Assembly: GCA_948496895.1 (NCBI GenBank)
Contig: CAOOJO010000040.1
Span: 1-12,169 of the forward strand
Source of the DNA: an uncultured Acetatifactor sp.
GTDB taxonomy: Bacteria > Bacillota > Clostridia > Lachnospirales > Lachnospiraceae
Reading direction: 5' to 3'
Length of the DNA: 12,169 nt
The notes beneath the pieces are model-generated. The model ran no database searches. It saw only the letters and a list, made by a program, of their open reading frames with translations, and was not told where the DNA came from. Shown here in pieces: positions 7,132 to 12,169 of the stretch. The translations under genes were made by a program, and so were the position numbers. Positions within the stretch are counted from its first letter, which is position 1. Each line of letters opens with the position of its first letter.

Positions 7132-7197
7132 TGTTACATCTTTGATACAAAAAAGATAAAGGATGGATACAAAAAGGATGTCATTATGATGAAGCTG
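7132..7197 (+). promoter_or_regulatory. Six-unit 11-bp phased array, candidate response-regulator binding site
   Basis: Consecutive 11-base units start at 7132, 7143, 7154, 7165, 7176 and 7187. Their first six bases are TGTTAC, TGATAC, AGATAA, GGATAC, GGATGT and TGATGA. Position 2 is G and position 4 is T in all six; position 3 is A in five. Units 2 and 4 are nearly the same over 14 bases (GATACAAAAAAGAT at 7144, GATACAAAAAGGAT at 7166), 22 bases or two helical turns apart. OmpR-family regulators bind such head-to-tail half-sites at 10-11-base spacing. Units 1-2 also fit the known WalR pattern TGTWAH-N5-TGTWAH with one mismatch. The last two units are the weakest and run into the core promoter. 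Confidence 0.55.
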
Positions 7198-7208
7198 CCC
7201 GCTATACT
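7180..7208 (+). promoter_or_regulatory. Candidate activator-dependent promoter of the amidase gene
   Basis: TATACT (7203-7208) is a good -10, but the hexamer 17 bases upstream (GTCATT, 7180-7185) matches the -35 consensus poorly. The poor -35 is covered by the 11-base array, as at promoters where an OmpR-family activator sits at -35. The start would be near 7215, leaving about 29 bases before the gene. An alternative -10, TATGAT (7185-7190), has no good -35 either. Confidence 0.45.
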
Positions 7209-7243
7209 GTACCTGACAGAGACAGGAAGAGAGGGCGGGAGAC

Positions 7244-8032
7244 ATGCGCATGCATAGCGGCAGGGGACAGAACCTGAGAAAAAGAAAGCTGGCGGGGATG
7301 GCGTTGTTCGTGGCGGCTTTCTTTCTGTCTGCCGCCCTGCTGGGCAAGGGGTGCTTTCTGCTGGCGGACAGATGTATCAGCGCTTTTGCCAAGGGCATCG
7401 GCGAGGGCGGTTCGGGGGAGCCTGTGCAGGAGGCGGATGCGGGGAATCCGGAGGGTCTCTTTCCGGTGAGCGATGAGGCAGGGCCCTCAGGGCTGATTGC
7501 CATCGACCCCGGGCATGGCGGGGAGGACGACGGCTGCTATCGGGACGGCGTGTCGGAGGCGAAGGTCAATCTGGAGCTGGCCAGGGGCCTCTCCGAGAAG
7601 CTGCGGGAACTGGGTTTCGAGACCGTGATGCTGCGGGAGGACGACGAGAGCCTGCCCTCCCTGGAGGAGCGGGTGAAGGGGGCGGAGGCCGCGGGGGCGG
7701 ACATCTTCGTCAGCATCCACCAGAACGCCTATGACGGCAACGAACCCGGGGTATCCGGCATCGAGACCTGGTACTGCGGGAACCTGGCGGACAGCGGGCG
7801 GTTGGCCGGGCTGATACATCAGGGGGCCGTGGAGAAGACAGGGGCTGTGGACAGAGGAATCCAGGAGACGGACGAACTGTATGTAGTCCGCCAGGCGTCC
7901 ATGCCCTCCTGCCTGATTGAGACCGCGTTCCTGTCCGATGCCGCGGAGCGCCAGGCCATCACCTCCAAAGCTTATCAGGACAAGCTGGTGGAGGGGATGG
8001 CCCAGGGAATCGCGGCCTACTTTAATCCTTAA
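7244..8032 (+). CDS. N-acetylmuramoyl-L-alanine amidase (Amidase_3), membrane-anchored or secreted
   Basis: This is a 262-residue zinc amidase that cleaves the bond between MurNAc and the stem peptide of peptidoglycan outside the cell. An N-terminal basic stretch and hydrophobic segment (about 17-41) export or anchor it; a Gly/Glu-rich linker (50-80) follows. The Amidase_3 domain (83-262) has all expected residues: H91 in IDPGHGGEDDG, E105 in VSEAKVNL and H159 in VSIHQNAYD as zinc ligands, and E226 in CLIETAFLSD as catalytic acid. It has no SPOR, SH3 or LysM targeting domain. Two starts fit: 7244 (GAGGG 8 bases upstream) and 7250 (GGGAG 8 bases upstream); the difference is two residues. It lies 127 bases after the previous gene, behind its own candidate regulated promoter. 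It may also be reached by readthrough from the operon. No clear terminator follows. Confidence 0.94.
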   Translation: MRMHSGRGQNLRKRKLAGMALFVAAFFLSAALLGKGCFLLADRCISAFAKGIGEGGSGEPVQEADAGNPEGLFPVSDEAGPSGLIAIDPGHGGEDDGCYRDGVSEAKVNLELARGLSEKLRELGFETVMLREDDESLPSLEERVKGAEAAGADIFVSIHQNAYDGNEPGVSGIETWYCGNLADSGRLAGLIHQGAVEKTGAVDRGIQETDELYVVRQASMPSCLIETAFLSDAAERQAITSKAYQDKLVEGMAQGIAAYFNP

Positions 8033-8038
8033 AACCTG

Positions 8039-8060
8039 TCAAATTCTATTCAAATTCTAT
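8039..8060. repeat. Exact tandem duplication of an 11-base unit
   Basis: TCAAATTCTAT occurs twice in direct contact (8039-8049 and 8050-8060), starting just after the amidase stop codon. The 11-base period again equals one helical turn, so a regulator site is possible, but the sequence differs from the array at 7132. It lies about 45 bases upstream of the tRNA -35. Confidence 0.6.
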
Positions 8061-8068
8061 TTTGAAAA

Positions 8069-8093
8069 AATTTGCATTAGGGTATTGCAAATT
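8069..8093. repeat. Perfect 8-base inverted repeat overlapping the tRNA promoter -35
   Basis: AATTTGCA (8069-8076) and TGCAAATT (8086-8093) are exact reverse complements separated by 9 bases. The right arm contains most of the -35 hexamer of the tRNA promoter. There is no U-tract, so it is a poor terminator for the amidase. It could be an operator or a transcript-end hairpin; chance is possible in such AT-rich DNA. Confidence 0.4.
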
Positions 8094-8113
8094 GGGTATA
8101 CTTCGTGTATAAT
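8085..8113 (+). promoter_or_regulatory. Sigma-A promoter of tRNA-Gln
   Basis: TTGCAA (8085-8090), a 17-base spacer and TATAAT (8108-8113) predict a start near 8120, about 13 bases before the mature tRNA 5' end. This is a strong near-consensus site, as expected for a stable RNA gene. Confidence 0.82.
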
Positions 8114-8132
8114 ACTTCAAGTGGGAAGACAT

Positions 8133-8204
8133 AGGGCTATCGCCAAACGGTAAGGCAACGGACTCTGACTCCGTCATTTCAAGGTTCGAATCCTTGTAGC
8201 CCTG
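8133..8204 (+). tRNA. tRNA-Gln, anticodon CUG
   Basis: All four arms fold. The acceptor stem AGGGCTA (8133-8139) pairs perfectly with TAGCCCT (8197-8203), with discriminator G8204. The D arm is GCC/GGC. The anticodon stem ACGGA/TCCGT encloses loop CTCTGAC, giving anticodon CUG (Gln, reads CAG). The T arm is CAAGG-TTCGAAT-CCTTG. The CCA end is not encoded. Gln tRNAs with this D-arm layout (TCGCCAA) are common in Firmicutes. The CUG isoacceptor usually supplements a UUG one and fits a GC-rich gene set that favours CAG. It stands alone, with its own promoter and terminator. Confidence 0.95.
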
Positions 8205-8230
8205 TTGAAAACAGGGTTTATCCTGCCAGG

Positions 8231-8261
8231 AACCTCCGAAAAGTGATTTTCGGAGGTTTTT
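8231..8261 (+). terminator. Strong intrinsic terminator after tRNA-Gln
   Basis: AACCTCCGAAAA (8231-8242) and TTTTCGGAGGTT (8247-8258) form a perfect 12-bp stem with a GTGA tetraloop, and the T run continues to 8261. A smaller hairpin, CCCTGTT-GAA-AACAGGG (8200-8216), comes first and uses the 3' acceptor strand of the tRNA. Confidence 0.9.
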
Positions 8262-8278
8262 ACGTTCAGAAAATTAGA

Positions 8279-8307
8279 TTGAATATCTCTTCAAATCAAG
8301 GTATAAT
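8279..8307 (+). promoter_or_regulatory. Sigma-A promoter of the acyltransferase/SGNH operon
   Basis: TTGAAT (8279-8284), a 17-base spacer and TATAAT (8302-8307) predict a start near 8314 and a leader of about 38 bases. AGGA (8341-8344) is the ribosome binding site, 7 bases before the ATG at 8352. The strong tRNA terminator just upstream makes this an independent transcription unit. Confidence 0.8.
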
Positions 8308-8351
8308 GTTGCCCCAGAAGGACATTACATTGAGGATACGAGGAAAACAGG

Positions 8352-9818
8352 ATGCTTTTCAACTCATATATATTTATATTTTTGTTTCTGCCTCTGGCAT
8401 TTGCAGGCTATTTTCTGCTTAACCATAGAAAGAAATATCAGACAGCCAAATTCTTCCTGGTGGTTATGTCTTTATGGTTTTACGCCTACTTCCATATCAG
8501 CTATTTATGGATCATCCTTTTCAGCATTGCCATGAACTATCTCTGCCACTGCGCGATCATAAGAGGAAGACGGGCCCGCACAGTCATGTGGTGCGGCATT
8601 GCCGCTAATCTTGGGCTGTTGTTTTATTATAAATATTTCAATTTCCTGTTAGAGAATATCAACCTGGCGTTTCATGCGGATTTTTCGCTGCCCAATATTC
8701 TATTGCCCCTGGGAATCAGCTTTTTCACATTTCAACAGATAGCCTTTCTGGTGGATAGCGCCAGGGGGGACATGCCCAGACAGAATCCCCTTGATTATGC
8801 TTTGTTTGTGACCTTTTTTCCGCAGCTGATCGCCGGCCCCATTGTCAGCCATGCGGAAATGCTGCCTCAGTTTCAGGATGTGTCCAGAAAAAGGGTGCAA
8901 TCGGAAAATATCTACCGGGGTCTGCGCCTGTTCGTGCTGGGGCTTGGGAAAAAGGTGCTGCTGGCGGACATTTTTGGCCATGCCGTATACTGGGGGTTTC
9001 TTAATTACCGGATATTGGATGGACTGAATACCTTTTTGGTCATACTTTTCTATACCATTCAGCTTTACCTCGATTTCAGCGGATACTGCGATATGGCAAG
9101 GGGAATCGGATATCTGTTCAATATTCGGATACCCGTCAATTTTCTGTCGCCGTATAAAGCAAAGAATATTCTGGAGTTCTGGGACAGATGGCACATCACG
9201 CTGACAAGATTTTTTACGCGATATGTCTATATCCCGTTGGGAGGCAACCGGAAAGGGCTGGCCCGCACCTGCGTCAATGTATTGCTGGTATTTCTGCTCA
9301 GCGGCATTTGGCATGGCGCAGGCTGGAATTATGTAGTGTGGGGGCTTCTGCACGGTCTTCTTTCCGTAATCACGCGGCTTTGGAAGAGCCTGAGGAAGCG
9401 TGACGGGAGCAATCCGGTGGGGAAGGCCGTTTCTGTCTGCGCTACGTTTTTGGCCGTCTGCTGCGCCTGGGCCTTTTTCCGGGCGGACACGCTGGGTCAG
9501 GCCGTCTATATGATGAGGCAGCTCGTCTCCGCAGGGGGAAGACATATCTACCTGGAGCTTGCCACTTACTTCCAGGTTCCCGAGATACAATATGGATTAA
9601 AGTTCCTGGGCCTGAGCGATATGCCCTGTTCCGGTTATTACGGGCTTGTCGCCTTTACGCTGGTTGCTCTTTTCCTGATTTTTTGCCGCGGAAACCTGTA
9701 TGAGGGAGAGGAGAGCCACCGGCCAGGCGTTTTTGGCACAGTCTGTCTGTCCCTGTGCGCTGTGTGGAGCATTCTCTCCTTATCGGGAGTGAGCACATTC
9801 CTGTATTTCAACTTTTAA
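8352..9818 (+). CDS. MBOAT family membrane O-acyltransferase (AlgI/PatA type)
   Basis: This is a 488-residue polytopic membrane protein that moves an acyl group, usually acetyl, from a cytoplasmic donor to a carbohydrate or wall polymer outside. The family core is complete: LPLGISFFTFQQIAFLVD (118-135), the PQLIAGPIV segment (157-165), LDFSGYCDMARG (240-251), FWDRWHITLTRFF (276-288) and SGIWHGAGWNYVVWG (317-331). H321 is the expected catalytic histidine and H281 the second conserved one. Length matches AlgI, PatA and relatives (about 460-500). It is more AT-rich than the operon before the tRNA. The partner gene follows 16 bases later. DltB is the nearest alternative, but no dltA or dltC is present and the partner is not a clear DltD. 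The substrate is therefore not known; a secondary surface polysaccharide or peptidoglycan is most likely. Confidence 0.93.
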   Translation: MLFNSYIFIFLFLPLAFAGYFLLNHRKKYQTAKFFLVVMSLWFYAYFHISYLWIILFSIAMNYLCHCAIIRGRRARTVMWCGIAANLGLLFYYKYFNFLLENINLAFHADFSLPNILLPLGISFFTFQQIAFLVDSARGDMPRQNPLDYALFVTFFPQLIAGPIVSHAEMLPQFQDVSRKRVQSENIYRGLRLFVLGLGKKVLLADIFGHAVYWGFLNYRILDGLNTFLVILFYTIQLYLDFSGYCDMARGIGYLFNIRIPVNFLSPYKAKNILEFWDRWHITLTRFFTRYVYIPLGGNRKGLARTCVNVLLVFLLSGIWHGAGWNYVVWGLLHGLLSVITRLWKSLRKRDGSNPVGKAVSVCATFLAVCCAWAFFRADTLGQAVYMMRQLVSAGGRHIYLELATYFQVPEIQYGLKFLGLSDMPCSGYYGLVAFTLVALFLIFCRGNLYEGEESHRPGVFGTVCLSLCAVWSILSLSGVSTFLYFNF

Positions 9819-9834
9819 AAGGGAAGGGGAACCT

Positions 9835-10884
9835 ATGGAGAAAATAAATTATAAAAAGCATATCCGCATATTCCTGCTTCTGTCTGCTGTTTTGCTGATG
9901 GGATGCATGCTTATGGTCATCGTGATCGATCCCTTTTTTCAGTACCATAAGCCGTTGCAGGGAGTCAGCTATACCATAGACAATCAGCTGAGCCAGAATC
10001 CGGGCATGGCAAGGAATTTTGACTACGACAGCGTCATGCTCGGCTCTTCCATGACAGTAAATTTCAATACGGATGTTTTCGCCCAGACCATGGGGCTGAA
10101 TACGCTAAAGCTTTCGTATAATGGCGCCTATCCAAAGGACATTGATAATATAATGAGTATCGTTCAGGGCAGCCACAATCAGGTAAGGGAGGTTTTCCTG
10201 GGCATAGATATATATATTTATGAGAAGACGCCGGGGATTACAGCCTATGATCATCCGGAATATCTCTGGGATGATTCTGTGTGGAACGATCTTCCGTATC
10301 TGCTGAATAAGGATGTGCTTTTAGAGTATATCTTAAGAAATTTCGTCACAGGGGAGCCCGGCACTCCTCTCAATGAGGTGTACCATACATGGGATTATGC
10401 GGTCTGCGGTAAAGAAAGCGTCCTGGCGACCTACACGCCTCCGCGGGAATTCGCGGCCCCGCTGCCGCCGGACTGCTATATCGGCAATCTGGAAAAGAGC
10501 ATGGATTCCTATATCATTCCCTATATAGAATCTATGCCGGACACGCATTTTACGGTTTTTTTCCCGCCCTACAGCGTTCTGTACTGGTACACGAGATTTG
10601 CGGAGGGAAGCCTCGAAGCGGAAATCCAGGGGGAGAAGTATATCATGGATAGGCTGCTGGCGTATCCCAATGTATCTGTCTACTATTTCCAAAATATATA
10701 TGAGTTCATCACGAATTTGGATTATTACGCGGATTATACGCATTATACGCATGAAATGAATGATTATATGGCCCGATGCTTTGGGGACGGTACTTACCAG
10801 CTGACGGAGGAAAGCTATGAAAAGGCTTTGGATGAACTGCTTACCTGGCTGTCGGAATGTGACTTTGAAAGTTATTTACAGTAA
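9835..10884 (+). CDS. Membrane-anchored SGNH/DltD-like partner of the MBOAT acyltransferase
   Basis: This is a 349-residue protein with one N-terminal membrane segment (about 11-31) and an extracytoplasmic domain. VMLGSSMTVNF (67-77) is the GSS version of the SGNH-hydrolase nucleophile block, as in DltD and AlgJ/AlgX-type proteins; S72 (or S71) would be the nucleophile. Near the C-terminus ADYTHYTHEMNDY (299-311) supplies the DxxH pair D300/H303. FFPPYSVLYW (242-251) resembles the DltD-like middle block. The start has AAGGGG about 6 bases upstream and lies 16 bases after the MBOAT stop, so the two are co-expressed. In known systems (PatA/PatB, AlgI/AlgJ) the MBOAT protein hands the acyl group across the membrane and the SGNH protein finishes transfer to the glycan. 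That role is inferred here. No terminator is visible after it. Confidence 0.8.
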   Translation: MEKINYKKHIRIFLLLSAVLLMGCMLMVIVIDPFFQYHKPLQGVSYTIDNQLSQNPGMARNFDYDSVMLGSSMTVNFNTDVFAQTMGLNTLKLSYNGAYPKDIDNIMSIVQGSHNQVREVFLGIDIYIYEKTPGITAYDHPEYLWDDSVWNDLPYLLNKDVLLEYILRNFVTGEPGTPLNEVYHTWDYAVCGKESVLATYTPPREFAAPLPPDCYIGNLEKSMDSYIIPYIESMPDTHFTVFFPPYSVLYWYTRFAEGSLEAEIQGEKYIMDRLLAYPNVSVYYFQNIYEFITNLDYYADYTHYTHEMNDYMARCFGDGTYQLTEESYEKALDELLTWLSECDFESYLQ

Positions 10885-10899
10885 TGTACGCGCCCGCTC

Positions 10900-10928
10900 T
10901 TTTCAAATTCCCGAAAATATGATAAACT
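10900..10928 (+). promoter_or_regulatory. Weak candidate promoter for the CPBP protease operon
   Basis: TTTTCA (10900-10905) and TAAACT (10923-10928) are 17 bases apart, with four of six consensus matches each. TATGAT at 10918-10923 is a better -10 but lacks a -35. Since no terminator separates this region from the SGNH gene, readthrough is also possible. Confidence 0.3.
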
Positions 10929-10984
10929 GATAGACCAGAACATAAGCGTCCGGATACGCGCCGGAGCACAGGGAGGTATGGATT

Positions 10985-12070
10985 ATGGAAGAAGGTTGCT
11001 GGGCATGGGACAGCAGCGCCCCGGAGGATATGGAGCGGCAGGCAGAAGCCGCCAGAGAGCGGCAGGAGAGACAGGAGCGGGAGCTTGCCGCCGCGAGAAG
11101 GCAGTTCTCCAGGCTGGGCGGAATGTACTTTCTGGGCACGATGGTCATATTCGCGGTGCAGTACGCGGCCTCCTTCGCTGTGGGCATCCTGTGTCCGCAA
11201 TGGCTGTGGAACGGGGATTTCGTCCTGCTCCTGTCCATGCTGCCCATGTACCTGATCGGTATGCCGGTTCTCATCATACTGGTGCGGACGATTCCCGCCG
11301 AAAGGGTGGAGCGGAGGCGAATCAAGGCAGGGAGCTTCCTGGCGGCGGTGGTCATGGCCTTCGGCGCGGTATACCTGACGAACATCATCGGCAATGTCAT
11401 CACCACGCTCATCAGCATGCTCAGGGGCCGCGGCGTACAGAACCAGCTGGTGAATGTGACGGAATCCGCCAGCCTGTGGATGATCGCCCTCTGGATGGTG
11501 GTCTGCGCGCCCATCATGGAGGAGTACGTCTTCCGCAAGCTGATCGTGGACAGGACGGTCCGCTACGGACAGGGGACGGCGGTGCTGCTGTCAGGCCTTA
11601 TGTTCGGCCTGTTCCATGGCAACCTGAACCAGTTCGTCTATGCCTTTGTGCTGGGCATGCTCCTGGCCTTCCTGTACGTGAAGACCGGCAACCTGAAGAT
11701 CACCATTGCCATCCACATGATGATCAACTTCATGGGCGGCCTGGTGAGCTCGGCGCTGATGCGCATGATAGACCTGGATGCGTATCTGGATTTGGCGGCG
11801 GACATGGACATCCCTGCCATGATGGCCTACATCAGCGAGAACATGGCGGGGCTGCTGGCATACGGGGCGCTCATGGTATTCGTCCTCGGCTGCCTGATAG
11901 CGGGCCTGGTATTGTTCATCGTGTGCCTGGCGAAGAGGAGGTTTTCTTTTGCCAGAGGACAGGTGGTGATTCCCGGAGGGAGGCGGTTCCGCACAGTGGC
12001 GCTGAACCTGGGCATGGCTCTCTATGGGATATTCTGGATTGCGGTTATAATTCGACAATTATTCGCATAA
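10985..12070 (+). CDS. CPBP family intramembrane glutamic protease (Abi/CAAX-like)
   Basis: This is a 361-residue polytopic membrane protein. The three family motifs are intact: EEYVFRK (E179, E180, R184), FGLFH (207-211, with H211) and HMMINF (H244, N248). Such proteins cleave peptides within the membrane; in Firmicutes members act in bacteriocin immunity, prenyl-protein-like processing or envelope signalling, and the substrate here is unknown. The N-terminal 45 residues are soluble and rich in Arg/Glu (QERQERELAAARRQF), probably an amphipathic helix on the cytoplasmic side. About eight membrane helices follow. GGGAGG (10971-10976) lies 8 bases before the ATG at 10985; the out-of-frame ATG at 10978 is too close and gives a different reading frame. 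GC content returns to that of the early window. The next gene starts 28 bases downstream, so they are probably cotranscribed. Confidence 0.93.
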   Translation: MEEGCWAWDSSAPEDMERQAEAARERQERQERELAAARRQFSRLGGMYFLGTMVIFAVQYAASFAVGILCPQWLWNGDFVLLLSMLPMYLIGMPVLIILVRTIPAERVERRRIKAGSFLAAVVMAFGAVYLTNIIGNVITTLISMLRGRGVQNQLVNVTESASLWMIALWMVVCAPIMEEYVFRKLIVDRTVRYGQGTAVLLSGLMFGLFHGNLNQFVYAFVLGMLLAFLYVKTGNLKITIAIHMMINFMGGLVSSALMRMIDLDAYLDLAADMDIPAMMAYISENMAGLLAYGALMVFVLGCLIAGLVLFIVCLAKRRFSFARGQVVIPGGRRFRTVALNLGMALYGIFWIAVIIRQLFA

Positions 12071-12098
12071 AGATGCTGGGGATTCGGAGGAGCTTGAC

Positions 12099-12169
12099 AT
12101 GTATACATTCGACAGCAGAATCAGGTACAGTGAGACCGACAGCGAGGGGAGGCTTACCATGGCTTCCCT
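12099..12169 (+). CDS. Acyl-ACP/acyl-CoA thioesterase-like (hotdog fold), 5' fragment
   Basis: Only the first 23 codons are in the window. MYTFDSRIRYSETDSEGRL contains the RYSETDxxG motif typical of 4HBT/FatA-like hotdog thioesterases, in which the Asp region lies near the active site. GGAGG (12086-12090) is 8 bases before the ATG. The gene follows the CPBP protease by 28 bases in the same direction. The assignment rests on this short N-terminus and could change when the rest is read. Confidence 0.65.
   Translation, partial: MYTFDSRIRYSETDSEGRLTMAS

Noticed and set aside
6088..7503. Long minus-strand ORF (471 codons)
   Set aside because: It runs antisense through the kinase end, the membrane-anchored protein gene and the amidase start, has no ribosome binding site, and its translation shows the low-complexity Pro/Leu/His/Gln pattern of antisense GC-rich DNA.
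8184..8204. tRNA 3' end as a phage or island attachment site
   Set aside because: I found no second copy of the tRNA 3' sequence downstream in the window and no integrase gene.
8352..10884. DltB/DltD for D-alanylation of teichoic acid
   Set aside because: No dltA or dltC lies nearby, and the MBOAT protein reads as AlgI/PatA-like; only the general mechanism is shared.
1..12169. CRISPR array, insertion sequence, phage or toxin-antitoxin genes
   Set aside because: No regularly spaced long repeats, transposase or integrase motifs, or such gene pairs were seen.

Overview
The window looks like chromosome of a moderately high-GC Firmicute, most probably a Lachnospiraceae-type gut Clostridium. This rests on the style of the FtsH C-terminal half, Gram-positive Shine-Dalgarno sites (GGAGG), sigma-A promoters with 17-base spacers, a tRNA without encoded CCA, and an envelope gene set made for a thick wall. 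The genus is inference; no marker in the window fixes it.

Layout: (1) The 3' part of ftsH (1-950, +), then a short intergenic block with an extended -10 promoter and a strong bidirectional terminator; together they could make a small RNA of about 90 nt. (2) A leftward pair: a 60-aa protein gene (2537-2719) and a MATE efflux pump (1185-2531). (3) A rightward operon from a good promoter at 2817-2845: a secreted duplicated protein with two calcium-loop (FG-GAP/VCBS-like) motifs (2960-4063), an OmpR-family response regulator (4060-4713), a sensor histidine kinase with an acidic tail (4716-6311) and a single-pass membrane-anchored protein (6283-7116). A 127-base gap then leads to an N-acetylmuramoyl-L-alanine amidase (7244-8032). 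(4) tRNA-Gln(CUG) with its own promoter and terminator (8133-8204). (5) A more AT-rich pair, an AlgI/PatA-type MBOAT acyltransferase (8352-9818) and a DltD/AlgJ-like SGNH-type partner (9835-10884). (6) A CPBP intramembrane protease (10985-12070) and the first codons of an acyl thioesterase-like gene (12099-).

The most interesting signal is in the 127-base gap before the amidase. Six consecutive 11-base units (7132-7197) each begin with a variant of NGATAC; G at position 2 and T at position 4 occur in all six. The array ends at a promoter with a good -10 and a poor -35. That is the geometry of head-to-tail binding by OmpR-family regulators, and the first two units resemble the WalR box. I infer that the response regulator encoded just upstream activates the amidase. 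The whole locus would then be a wall-stress circuit: a secreted duplicated calcium-loop protein and a membrane-anchored protein flank a two-component system whose output is a wall hydrolase. The MBOAT/SGNH pair next door is a second envelope module, probably O-acylating a surface glycan, and its composition suggests a different history.
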